Assembly (NCBI RefSeq): GCF_016756775.1
Contig: NZ_JAERMU010000018.1
Location: forward strand, 36,569-100,568
Direction of reading: 5' to 3'
Source of the DNA: Dryocola clanedunensis subsp. sulfonylureivorans
Lineage (GTDB): Bacteria > Pseudomonadota > Gammaproteobacteria > Enterobacterales > Enterobacteriaceae
DNA length: 64,000 nt
This document shows, piece after piece, positions 55,804-63,941 of this stretch (its first letter is position 1; every line of letters starts with the position of its first letter). The notes under the pieces were generated by a model that was given only the letters and a program-made list of their open reading frames with translations, had not been told where the DNA came from and ran no database searches. Position numbers and translations under genes: made by a program.

Positions 55804-57960
55804 TTAAGCGCAGGCTTCCACCGCCTGCCGCAGCCGCGCCTTCATCTCGCTGTAGGTCGTCTGCGCGTAGCTTTCAGCCCACTGCTGGTCGGCAATGCCG
55901 CTGACGTTTACCGCGCAGTATTTGGTTTCCGGCGTTTTGGATACCGGATCCAGATTGTCCTGCGTCAGCTCGTTGCAGGCGCCGATCCACCACTGGTAGG
56001 TCATATACACCGAGCCTTTATTGATGCGCTCGCTGACGTCCGCCCGGCTGATAACTTTGCCGCGGCGCGAGCTGACCCACACCAGCTGCTGGTTTTTAAT
56101 GCCCAGCCGTGTCGCGTCTTCCGGGTGCATCTGCACGAAGCCGGGCTCATCCGCCAGGGTTTGCAGGGCGGCGCAGTTGCCGGTCATGGAACGGCAGGAG
56201 TAATGGCCCACTTCGCGTACGGTACAGAGCACCAGCGGATAGTCCGCATCCGGCACTTCCGCAGGCGCGCGCCACGGCGCGGCAAACAGCTGGCCTTTGC
56301 CGGTTGGGGTGTCGAACCTGCTGTCTTTATAGAGATAAGGCGTGCCGGGATGGTCGAGCGTCGGACACGGCCACTGCACGTGGCCCATGTCGCCCATTTT
56401 TTCGTAGGTGACGCCGTAGAACAGCGGGCACAGCTCGCGCATCTCGTCCCAGATCTGCTGGTTGCTGTCGTAATCCATCGGGTAGCCCATTTCGCTGGCG
56501 ATCAGGCTGATGATTTCCCAGTCGCGCTTAACGTTGTACTTCGGCTCTATGGCCTTCTCAAAGCGCTGGAAGCCGCGGTCGGCGCAGGTAAAAACGCCGC
56601 CGTGCTCGCCCCAGGAGGTGGCGGGCAGCAGCACGTCGGCTACCTCGGCGGTTTTGGTCATAAAGATGTCCTGCACCACCACGAAGTCGAGCGCCTCGAA
56701 GCCGCTGCGCACCAGGCCGAGGTCCGCTTCCGTCTGGAGCGGATCTTCACCCATGATGTACCAGGCTTTGATTTTGCCCTCCAGCGCCAGGTGCGGCACC
56801 TCGGTGATGCGTACGCCGACCCTGTCGTCCATATCGTCCGCGTTAACGCCCCAGGCATCGGCGAATTTTGCTCTTACCTGCGGGTCCTCCACGTCCTGAT
56901 AGCCGGGGAACTGGTTGGGCAGCACGCCCATATCACACGCACCCTGCACGTTATTCTGCCCGCGAACCGGGCCGACGCCGACGTTTTCACGGCCCAGGTT
57001 GCCGGTCAGCAGCGCGAGGCTGGACAGCCCTTTTACCACGTCCACCGCCTGGCCAAACTGCGTAACGCCCATGCCCCACATGATGGTAGCGGAAGGCGCG
57101 GCGGCGAAGGTGCGCATTGCCTGACGCACCTGCTGCGCGGGCACGCCGGTCAGATGCTCGACGTCTTCAGGCGCATAGCCTTTAACGATTTCCCGGTAGG
57201 CTTCCAGCCCTTCGGTATGCTTCGCCACGTACTCTTTATCGTAGAGATTCTCTTCCAGCAGCACGTGGGCAAAGGCGTTAACCAGCGCCATATTACAGCC
57301 GTTTTTCAGCTGGAGGTGCCGATCGGCGATGCGGGCGGTTTCGATACGACGCGGATCGCAGACGATAATCTTCGCGCCGTTTTCCTTCGCTTTAAGGACT
57401 CTTCGCGCCACGATCGGGTGTGAATCGGCACAGTTGTAGCCAAACACCAGCAGGCATTTTGATTTTTCGATGTCGCCGATGGAGTTGCTCATCGCGCCGT
57501 TGCCCAGCGTCTCCTGCAAACCCGCTACGGATGGCCCATGGCAGACGCGCGCGCAGCAGTCCACGTTATTGGTTTTCAGCACGCCGCGAGCGAATTTCTG
57601 CATCACATAGTTGGTTTCGTTGCCCGTCCCGCGAGACGACCCGGTGGTCATGATGGTGCGCGGGCCGTACTGCTCTTTGATGGCCTTCAGGCGCTTAGCG
57701 GTGTAGCTAATCGCCTCCTCCCAGCTCACCGGCTGAAGCTTGCCGCCTTTTTCGTAGCGGATCATCGGCTGGGTCAGGCGCGGAGTCAGCAGCTTAGTGT
57801 CATTCAGGAAATCCCAGCCGTAATAGCCCTTCAGGCACAGTTCGTTCTGGTTGGTGACGCCTGGGGCGGCCTCGGCGCGGACAATTTTGTTTTTATCGAC
57901 AACGAGCCTGAGCTTGCAGCCCGCGCCGCAGTATGGGCAGACGCTGGTAATTTTTTTCAT
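55804..57960 (-). CDS. fdhF: Formate dehydrogenase H, cysteine (selenium-free) form
   Basis: The 718-residue molybdopterin enzyme is collinear with E. coli FdhF (715). It has one [4Fe-4S] site (CPYCGAGCKL...ELCLKG) and molybdopterin-guanine-dinucleotide binding segments (GSSRGTGNETNYVMQKFARG, RGQNNVQGACDMG). In E. coli residue 140 is selenocysteine encoded by UGA. Here codon 140 (57541-57543, read on the minus strand) is TGC, giving ARVCHGPSVAGL with Cys. It oxidises formate as part of formate hydrogenlyase. Cys forms exist in other enterobacteria such as Pectobacterium. It lies between hydN and hypF. Confidence 0.95.
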   Translation of the reverse strand: MKKITSVCPYCGAGCKLRLVVDKNKIVRAEAAPGVTNQNELCLKGYYGWDFLNDTKLLTPRLTQPMIRYEKGGKLQPVSWEEAISYTAKRLKAIKEQYGPRTIMTTGSSRGTGNETNYVMQKFARGVLKTNNVDCCARVCHGPSVAGLQETLGNGAMSNSIGDIEKSKCLLVFGYNCADSHPIVARRVLKAKENGAKIIVCDPRRIETARIADRHLQLKNGCNMALVNAFAHVLLEENLYDKEYVAKHTEGLEAYREIVKGYAPEDVEHLTGVPAQQVRQAMRTFAAAPSATIMWGMGVTQFGQAVDVVKGLSSLALLTGNLGRENVGVGPVRGQNNVQGACDMGVLPNQFPGYQDVEDPQVRAKFADAWGVNADDMDDRVGVRITEVPHLALEGKIKAWYIMGEDPLQTEADLGLVRSGFEALDFVVVQDIFMTKTAEVADVLLPATSWGEHGGVFTCADRGFQRFEKAIEPKYNVKRDWEIISLIASEMGYPMDYDSNQQIWDEMRELCPLFYGVTYEKMGDMGHVQWPCPTLDHPGTPYLYKDSRFDTPTGKGQLFAAPWRAPAEVPDADYPLVLCTVREVGHYSCRSMTGNCAALQTLADEPGFVQMHPEDATRLGIKNQQLVWVSSRRGKVISRADVSERINKGSVYMTYQWWIGACNELTQDNLDPVSKTPETKYCAVNVSGIADQQWAESYAQTTYSEMKARLRQAVEACA

Positions 57961-57996
57961 CAGTAACAGACCTGTTAAAAGTTGAAATTCACGAGT

Positions 57997-58542
57997 TTAG
58001 AAAAGCAGGGATGTGCTGGCATCAAGCGCGGCGCGACGACGCTTTTCAGCGCTCATCTGCTCAAGCTTGTTGCGGTCAACGCAGATAATGGCGTTGGTCG
58101 GACAGGCCGCAATACAGGCCGGGCCTGTTTCCTGGTGGTGGCAAAGGTCGCACTTGTTGGCCTCGGCCTTTTCGGCCATCACGTTCAGGCCCGCGCCGCT
58201 GTTGCGGACAACCGGACGCACGACGACCTCCATCGCGCCATAGGGGCAGGCGACCACGCAGGTTTTGCAGCCGATGCAGCGTTCCTGCATCACGTTCACA
58301 AAACCGTGCTCGCGGCTGATGGCCCCGTTAGGACAGACGTTGGCGCAGGGCGCGTCTTCACACTGGCGGCACATCATGGCGGTAGAAACGTTCACGCCCT
58401 TAATGACGTGAATGCGCGGCAGGAAGGCCTGCGGCGTTATGGTCGCGCAATCCTGATCCTGCTGGTGGGACACGACGCAGGCCACTTCGCAGGTGCGGCA
58501 GCCAATACATTTGCTCGAATCGGTAATGATGAAGCGGTTCAT
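57997..58542 (-). CDS. hydN: Formate-hydrogenlyase-linked ferredoxin-like protein HydN
   Basis: The 181-residue protein has four [4Fe-4S] motifs: CIGCRTCEVAC, CRQCEDAPCANVCP, CIGCKTCVVACP and CDLCHHQETGPACIAACP. It is collinear with E. coli HydN, with a few extra C-terminal residues. It is an electron carrier associated with formate dehydrogenase H. ATG 58542 with GGGAG upstream was taken rather than the GTG one codon earlier. First gene of a leftward hydN-fdhF-hypF-nickel permease operon. Confidence 0.93.
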   Translation of the reverse strand: MNRFIITDSSKCIGCRTCEVACVVSHQQDQDCATITPQAFLPRIHVIKGVNVSTAMMCRQCEDAPCANVCPNGAISREHGFVNVMQERCIGCKTCVVACPYGAMEVVVRPVVRNSGAGLNVMAEKAEANKCDLCHHQETGPACIAACPTNAIICVDRNKLEQMSAEKRRRAALDASTSLLF

Positions 58543-58583
58543 CACAAGCTCCCGGATGGGTTAATGATTATCGCCTTTGCTAT

Positions 58584-58598
58584 ACATAAAACGTGCCA
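58584..58598 (-). promoter_or_regulatory. Candidate sigma-54 promoter of the hydN operon
   Basis: On the minus strand TGGCACGTTTTATGT matches the -24 element (TGGCAC) well and the -12 element (TTGC) partly, with correct spacing, 42 bases before the hydN start. Formate regulon genes use sigma-54 in E. coli. Confidence 0.6.
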
Positions 58599-58674
58599 GG
58601 TTTTAACCTACTGTTATTCAAGGAATTGATTGGAGCGGAGAGTAAGAAGACAGTGACGTCGACACTTATGACGA

Positions 58675-58695
58675 TGTCATTTGCAGAAAATGACA
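58675..58695. promoter_or_regulatory. Candidate FhlA upstream activating site
   Basis: A perfect inverted repeat TGTCATTT/AAATGACA with a five-base spacer, about 80 bases upstream of the sigma-54 element. The CATTT...AAATG core resembles the E. coli FhlA binding consensus as I recall it. The distance suits an enhancer. Confidence 0.5.
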
Positions 58696-58699
58696 GGCG

Positions 58700-59257
58700 G
58701 TGGAACGCACCTTGTTATGAAGCTATTGTAGAAATATTCACTGGATATATTTTTAATAGCCTTACAAATGATGAAGGAATTGGTGGCACATCTCGATAGT
58801 ATTCCGGCGTATGGCAAACTAAATCAATAACGATATATTATCTATGCAAAGTATAGGGTTTGTCTTGTGCCTTATTATTCGCAATGAAATATAAGGTCTG
58901 AAGTATCGTCATCATTCTACCGCAACGGGTAGAAGCAGAAGAATATTACCCACTCTAATTCTGTGATTATTGACAAAAAACTTCACGCTTGACGGAATAA
59001 TTGTGGGTGAATTCAAGATAATATATGCATTTTTCATAATGAGATTAATCCTAATATTTAAATTGCAGAGCAAGGCGAGACGGGGGGGAGGAACTTATTT
59101 CCCTATTGTTTACTGGCTTCTTGCTTGCCGTTCTTAATATTTATTTCTAGGCTCTTTGTGCACGCAGATATCAGCAGCAATGAAACAGATATCTGCCAGT
59201 GCATTATTATTTTTCTTTTTTTCTACAGACCGAATAATACCTGTTCGTTACTATTCT
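58700..59257. other. AT-rich gap upstream of the lectin gene
   Basis: About 560 bases with low GC compared with both neighbours and no gene I can support. It must hold the promoter of the rightward lectin/vWA genes. The contrast in base composition suggests acquired DNA. Confidence 0.6.
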
Positions 59258-59267
59258 GGAGGGTTAT

Positions 59268-60032
59268 ATGACCGTTTCACCTGCGTGGTCCGGATGTGTC
59301 GATGCGAAATCGGCTACCGGTATTAATACCGGATTGAGCCTTAAAGCCGGACAAAAAATAACTATTCTTGCCGATGGATGGGTTAAATACGGACGAGAAG
59401 AATATGTCCTTGCTGCCCCATTCGGCAGGGTAAAAGAGGGGCTGGTCACTAAAGCGGATAAGGTATTAAAAGCCCGTTTCAGTGCTTCCGGAAAAAGTTA
59501 TGACGTTGGCAGCGGTGTCTACCAGTGGTCGGTACCTGAAAGCGGTGAGTTGATTCTGCTCGTCAGTGACTCTTCCCACAGCGATAACAGCGGTTCTTTC
59601 AATGCCGTCGTCTACCTCTCTGAAGAGGCGACAAAAGTGCCGGTGAAACAAGGTGAGTGGAAAGGCCATGTTCCGGCAACCAGCAGCAACTGGATTGAGA
59701 CCGATGTATCTGTGCGCAAGGGAGACACAGTGATGTTGATTGCGGCTGGTACAGCACAGTACGACAGCCGCGGTCGCAGTTTCGGGCCAGATGGTGACAG
59801 TCAGCATCCGTCAGCACAAAAACCGGACCCGACTTTTGTTTTACCAGAAGCCCTCGCAGGGAAATTACTCATCAAAGCTGGCGAGCACCTCCACGGTATC
59901 GGCAGTGGCGGTACCGACTGGCAAGTGCCAGCAGATGGAAAAATCTCATTGATTTTTAATGATACTAACTCTGCGTCAGAGTATGCCAACAACACGGGTG
60001 GTTATGACGTCCGCTTCGTTGTTCTCGGCTGA
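59268..60032 (+). CDS. Tandem LecA/PA-IL-like lectin
   Basis: The 254-residue protein consists of two PA-IL (LecA)-like beta-sandwich domains, about residues 6-117 and 129-254. Each has the pattern W-G, TG..L..G..ITI.A.GW..YG and a terminal ND...NN.G..-type calcium loop. Domain 2 keeps equivalents of the LecA site: Tyr165, GPDGDSQHP (His180), Asp232 and Asn241/Asn242. Domain 1 keeps Asp101 and Asn107 but lacks the GPxGD..H segment, so it may not bind galactose. There is no signal peptide, as in P. aeruginosa LecA. GGAGGG precedes the start. It is followed after about 90 bases by a vWA gene on the same strand. Confidence 0.82.
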   Translation: MTVSPAWSGCVDAKSATGINTGLSLKAGQKITILADGWVKYGREEYVLAAPFGRVKEGLVTKADKVLKARFSASGKSYDVGSGVYQWSVPESGELILLVSDSSHSDNSGSFNAVVYLSEEATKVPVKQGEWKGHVPATSSNWIETDVSVRKGDTVMLIAAGTAQYDSRGRSFGPDGDSQHPSAQKPDPTFVLPEALAGKLLIKAGEHLHGIGSGGTDWQVPADGKISLIFNDTNSASEYANNTGGYDVRFVVLG

Positions 60033-60119
60033 AAGTCTGCGGGAAGGTCGCGTGCAGATGGCAACCTTCCTTGCCCATTGAGTAGGAAAATAAATATAAC
60101 TTCTGATGGAGCACCTTAC

Positions 60120-61496
60120 ATGAGCGTACAGGACAACAAAAAAGTTGATCTGGTTTTTGTTATTGATAGCAGCCTTTCAATGCAGGATGAAGCGGAGGCC
60201 CTCAGTGCAAGGCTGGATGCAGCAATTGAAGAGGCCAGAAAAGCCTGCCCTTCTGATTTGCGCACTGAGTTTCTGGGTATTGAAGGCGTTTTTGCGGGAA
60301 CGAAATTTAATCAAACCGTCCGTCAGTATCTGACGGATAAAACCGGAACCCATTCCGCAAACCTGAAAGGCAGGGAGCAGATTAAAGAGGGAAATCCCGC
60401 ACAGGAAGATGTTGCCCCGGCAGCAGAAGATGTGATCCGCTTTTACGACTGGCGGGACGGTGCCGAAAAGAATGTCTTCGTTCTGGGTGACGAAAGTCTG
60501 AAGGGGGGAGAAATGACCCTGGACGCTGACCGGATTAAAGCCTGCGACGAAGCCATTGCCACCGCGCTGCAATATAACGTCAAGGTCCACTCCTATCTGG
60601 GAACGCCACATGCCACGTTACCTTATCCGACACCGGAAGATGAAAAGGCGATGATCGGCGAGTACAAAAGGCTGGCACTTCGCACCGGGGGTGAACATTA
60701 TATTTACACGTCAGGCATTGCGGATTTCGCAACGGTTCTGAAAAAAACCATCTGCGCCAGCAAGATACCGCAACAAGACAGCGTGGCGGACAAAAAAGAG
60801 GAAGCGGATGCGCTTGAGGGTAAAACCCCTGCAACTTCCGATAAGGGCAGCGATCTTTGCAGTCAGGTACCTGAGATTGTCCGGGCAGTTAATACACTCG
60901 CCGATGTTCTTAAATCCCTGATTGACGTCTGCGGCAATGGGGGAGGCGGTGAGAAGCATAAAAACACCTGCGGATGTCAGAAGCAACACCCACAGCCAGC
61001 CCCGGTTGCTCAGGACGTTCCGGCAACCCCCGCCACTCCCGCACCAGCGCCCAGGCCTATTTCTGATGTGACAGATTTTACCAATAACAACCTGAATAAC
61101 TGGTTGTTTGGTCCGGCAACACCTGAACACGAGTTTTACTCAGAAGGTGGGACCAGCATGATCCGTTTTCCAACCACCAACGTTAAAGGGCAGACACATA
61201 ACGGCGTGCTGCTTTATAAAGAGTATACGGAACTGCAACTAGGTAAACGCTATAGCTTTAGTATCAAGGCTCGCAGGGACAATGACTACAAGGTTGTTCC
61301 GGAGCTGTCACTCAGGGTGGCGGGCCAGGATATTACCCCGGTCACAGCGCTGGCAGCAAAGGGCGAATGGGTAACGCTGTCAGGCGAATTCACGGCGGCC
61401 GAGGGGGATAATCTGCTGGAGATCTTCAGTCATAAAGCCAGTGGTGATGGCAATGACTTCAGTATTACCGGAATTACAGTAAATTCAGCTAATTGA
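60120..61496 (+). CDS. vWA-domain protein with carbohydrate-binding-like C-terminus
   Basis: The 458-residue protein has a von Willebrand A domain (about residues 8-212) with MIDAS motif DSSLS at 16-20 and a VFVLGDES segment at 119-126 where the third metal-site acid is expected. Then come a charged stretch, a region with C247, C271, C284 and C286, a Pro/Ala-rich linker (290-312) and a C-terminal jelly-roll-like domain (about 315-458: DFTNNNLNNWLFG, GKRYSFSIKARRDN, FSITGITVNSAN) of the galactose-binding/CBM kind. No signal peptide or membrane helix. ATG 60120 has GGAG at 60108-60111; the TTG at 60078 is rejected. Together with the lectin it forms a cassette of unknown function. Confidence 0.75.
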   Translation: MSVQDNKKVDLVFVIDSSLSMQDEAEALSARLDAAIEEARKACPSDLRTEFLGIEGVFAGTKFNQTVRQYLTDKTGTHSANLKGREQIKEGNPAQEDVAPAAEDVIRFYDWRDGAEKNVFVLGDESLKGGEMTLDADRIKACDEAIATALQYNVKVHSYLGTPHATLPYPTPEDEKAMIGEYKRLALRTGGEHYIYTSGIADFATVLKKTICASKIPQQDSVADKKEEADALEGKTPATSDKGSDLCSQVPEIVRAVNTLADVLKSLIDVCGNGGGGEKHKNTCGCQKQHPQPAPVAQDVPATPATPAPAPRPISDVTDFTNNNLNNWLFGPATPEHEFYSEGGTSMIRFPTTNVKGQTHNGVLLYKEYTELQLGKRYSFSIKARRDNDYKVVPELSLRVAGQDITPVTALAAKGEWVTLSGEFTAAEGDNLLEIFSHKASGDGNDFSITGITVNSAN

Positions 61497-61539
61497 GCTA
61501 AGTTCTGATCATCGAGTCTGTACATAAAGTTGTGCCATT

Positions 61540-61584
61540 GCCTGCTTTTGATATGTTCGCTCCAGCGTCAAAAGCAGGCTATTT
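61540..61584 (+). terminator. Terminator after the vWA gene
   Basis: GCCTGCTTTTGA/TCAAAAGCAGGC arms with a 16-base loop, followed by TATTTT. Long loop, but arms are perfect. Confidence 0.65.
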
Positions 61585-61648
61585 TAGGGACGAATAACAG
61601 TGACAGGCGCTGGATAATGAACTGACCTAAAATCTCCAATCCCTAAAA

Positions 61649-62122
61649 TCAAACAAACACAGGAACTTCCAGCCTTTCGAATCCGCCTTCGCCCTGCCAG
61701 CTTGCCAGGCGCTGGTAGACCGTATTAACGGCCTCTTTTACCGCGTCGGTCATCGGGTAGTAGAAGCCAACGATATCCGGCTGAATGCCCAGGAAAATCA
61801 CTTCGCCGATGTCATCTTTTAGCTGATCGACCAGGTAGTTCAGCGGCATGTTATGGGTGGTCATCATGAACATCTCGGCGATATCGTCCGGGTTAACGAG
61901 GCGGATTTCACCAGGATTCAGCCCCATGTCCGTGGCGTCGACGATCAGCAGGCGCTGCGGGCGCAGTTCCCGGATTGCCACCACGTCATTTTCCGGCGCG
62001 GTGCCGCCGTCGATAACCACCCAGTCGCCCTGCGGCGTAGCCTGGCACAGCTCCGCCAGCAGCGGGCCTGCGCCGTCGTCGCCCATCATGCTGTTGCCGA
62101 CACAAAGTAAAATATTAGTCAT
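61649..62122 (-). CDS. hycI: Hydrogenase 3 maturation endopeptidase
   Basis: The 157-residue protein matches E. coli HycI: LCVGNSMMGDDGAGPLLAEL carries the Asp that senses nickel, followed by VIDGGTAPEN and TTHNMPLNYLVDQL. It cleaves the C-terminus of the HycE large subunit after nickel insertion. It overlaps hycH by eight bases. Last gene of the leftward hyc operon seen here. Confidence 0.97.
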   Translation of the reverse strand: MTNILLCVGNSMMGDDGAGPLLAELCQATPQGDWVVIDGGTAPENDVVAIRELRPQRLLIVDATDMGLNPGEIRLVNPDDIAEMFMMTTHNMPLNYLVDQLKDDIGEVIFLGIQPDIVGFYYPMTDAVKEAVNTVYQRLASWQGEGGFERLEVPVFV

Positions 62123-62525
62123 AGCGTCTCCTGACCATCAGATAGATGGCGGGTTCAAGTTGAATGGCCTGCAGCATATCGAGTAGCGCCTGGCTCCAGC
62201 GCTGCTGCGCCGGGGTCTGGGTGGGCTTTGCCGCATCTAAGGCTCTGGCGAGCAGGACGACGTGGCTCTGGTCGATAACGATTTCGCCATAGCGCGGCAC
62301 GCCTTCCATTTTCCGCCGCGCTTCGCCGCCCTCTTCGAGCGTGGCAATCCACGCCCGGTAGTCATCAAACGGGCAGACCAGGTTCTCTTTCAGGCAGTCG
62401 ATGACGCCCAGATGGTGGCCAATGGCCAGGCTGTAATAGACCACCTGCTGCGCGTCGGCCGGGGTGTTGTCGTTCTCATCGACGAACTTGCGGCTGAGCT
62501 GGCAGAACACCACCGATTCGCTCAT
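62115..62525 (-). CDS. hycH: Hydrogenase 3 assembly protein HycH
   Basis: The 136-residue protein has the E. coli length and sequence (VVFCQLSRKFVDENDNTPAD, QQVVYYSLAIGHHLGVIDCL). It is needed for maturation of the formate hydrogenlyase hydrogenase. The ATG overlaps the hycG stop (TGATG) with AGGAG upstream. Confidence 0.96.
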   Translation of the reverse strand: MSESVVFCQLSRKFVDENDNTPADAQQVVYYSLAIGHHLGVIDCLKENLVCPFDDYRAWIATLEEGGEARRKMEGVPRYGEIVIDQSHVVLLARALDAAKPTQTPAQQRWSQALLDMLQAIQLEPAIYLMVRRRYD

Positions 62526-63289
62526 CACGCGCGCTCCTGCTGCACCAGGCTTTCCAGATTAGCGACAATCTCGTTGAGGCGCGGGTCGGCCTCTTTCGCC
62601 AGCCACCGCTGCACGGCGTCGCCGCCTGCGGTGAGGTTGTTCATGTAGCTGTCGGCAATCTGGCGGCCATAGCGGTAGCCCGCCAGGCGGCGAGCTTCGC
62701 GGTCGATGCGCACGCGCAGCGGCTGCACCATATCCGGATGCAGGATCTGCGCGGGCTGCGCGTCGAGCTCGCTGGCGTCGCGGGCGTGGATTTTCTGCTC
62801 CAGCAGGCCAAGCGCCATCGCAAAGCCGTACAGCGTTGCGGCAGGCGTCGGCGGGCAGCCCGGAATATAAACGTCCACCGGCACGATTTTGTCGGTGCCG
62901 CCCCAGACGCAGTACAGGTCGTGGAAGATGCCGCCGCTGTTGCCACAGGCGCCGTAAGAGATGCAGATTTTCGGGTCCGGCGCGGATTCCCAGGCGCGCA
63001 GCGCAGGGGAGCGCATGGCGCGGGTCACGGCCCCGGTGAACAGCAGAATATCCGCGTGGCGAGGTGACGGAACCACTTTGATTCCGAAACGTTCTGCGTC
63101 GAACAGCGGCGAAAGCGTAGCGAAAATCTCGATTTCGCAGCCGTTGCAACCGCCGCAGTCCACGCGATAAACATACGCGGAACGCCTGATGTTTTTCAGC
63201 AGCGACGCCTTCATGCTGGCGATGGATTCGTCCACCGTCATCGGCACCGGCATGCCGTTGTGGTCGCGTGGGCCTAATAAATTGCTCAT
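62525..63289 (-). CDS. hycG: Formate hydrogenlyase small [NiFe] hydrogenase subunit HycG
   Basis: The 254-residue protein is nearly identical to E. coli HycG through residue 190 ([60 protein letters not shown]) and carries the Cys ligands of the proximal [4Fe-4S] cluster. High similarity to HycG and the presence of hycI mark this as hyc (hydrogenase 3), not hyf. Start overlaps the hycF stop. Confidence 0.97.
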   Translation of the reverse strand: MSNLLGPRDHNGMPVPMTVDESIASMKASLLKNIRRSAYVYRVDCGGCNGCEIEIFATLSPLFDAERFGIKVVPSPRHADILLFTGAVTRAMRSPALRAWESAPDPKICISYGACGNSGGIFHDLYCVWGGTDKIVPVDVYIPGCPPTPAATLYGFAMALGLLEQKIHARDASELDAQPAQILHPDMVQPLRVRIDREARRLAGYRYGRQIADSYMNNLTAGGDAVQRWLAKEADPRLNEIVANLESLVQQERA

Positions 63290-63831
63290 TAGCTGGCCTC
63301 TCTCATCTGGCGGCTAAAGTTAATCTGGTCTGCCGACGTCAGGCTTTGCTGGCGCTTGCACTCCGGGCAGGTTTCAAACGAGGCGCGGTGCGCTTCGGCA
63401 CGTTCGTCACCGTTGTGCTTAAGCAGCGCGATGGCGTAATCAATCTCTTTTTGCACCGCGTACGGCCTGCCGCATTCCCGGCAGTTGCAGATGTCGAAGC
63501 GCGCCTGCTGCAGGAAATCGGCTTTGTTCCACACCGCCAGCTCGTACTGCTGGGAAAGGGTGATGGCGGCGGTTGGGCAGACCTCTTCGCAGCGTGCGCA
63601 GAAGATGCAGCGCCCGAGGTTGAAGCGCCAGGCCAGCTGTCCGTTAACCAGATCGGTTTCCACGCTCAGGGCGTTAGACGGGCAGGCGTTGACGCACGCC
63701 GCGCAGCCGATGCACTGCTGCGGGTTGTGCTCCGGCTTGCCGCGAAAATTCGCATCCACGGCTATCGGCTGCAGCGGGTAAGACTCGGTGGCCACGCCGC
63801 CCTTAATGGCTTTTTTGATGAACTTAAACAT
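63289..63831 (-). CDS. hycF: Formate hydrogenlyase iron-sulfur subunit HycF
   Basis: The 180-residue protein begins [20 protein letters not shown]. It has two [4Fe-4S] motifs, [16 protein letters not shown] and [16 protein letters not shown], plus extra Cys at CNCRECG and CPECKRQ that may bind zinc or a further cluster. It relays electrons within the membrane-bound complex. hycE, expected next upstream, is not within the window. Confidence 0.96.
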   Translation of the reverse strand: MFKFIKKAIKGGVATESYPLQPIAVDANFRGKPEHNPQQCIGCAACVNACPSNALSVETDLVNGQLAWRFNLGRCIFCARCEEVCPTAAITLSQQYELAVWNKADFLQQARFDICNCRECGRPYAVQKEIDYAIALLKHNGDERAEAHRASFETCPECKRQQSLTSADQINFSRQMREAS

Positions 63832-63866
63832 GGACGTTCCTTGGTTGTGCCTTCCACCTTTTGTCG

Positions 63867-63941
63867 TGTCGGATGGCGCAACGCTTATCCGACCTTGTAT
63901 TATTCCCCCTGTTCAGAGTAAACCGGCCAGTTTATTCTGAA
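63867..63941. repeat. REP and a 30-bp palindrome upstream of hycF
   Basis: A REP-like unit (gtcggatggcgcaacgcttatccgacc) lies at 63867-63894. A near-perfect palindrome spans 63912-63941, arms TTCAGAGTAAACCGG and CCAGTTTATTCTGAA, with two mismatches. No coding sequence is recognised in 63832-64000; a ten-codon open tail on the minus strand (63967-63999) could be the end of the upstream gene but cannot be assigned. Confidence 0.7.

Noticed and set aside
57500..57545. Functional SECIS element in fdhF
   Set aside because: The codon is TGC and the hairpin is degenerate; only part of the loop resembles the E. coli element.
58593..58799. A 68-codon frame upstream of the lectin gene
   Set aside because: It overlaps the candidate sigma-54 and FhlA sites, has no ribosome-binding site and shows no family features.
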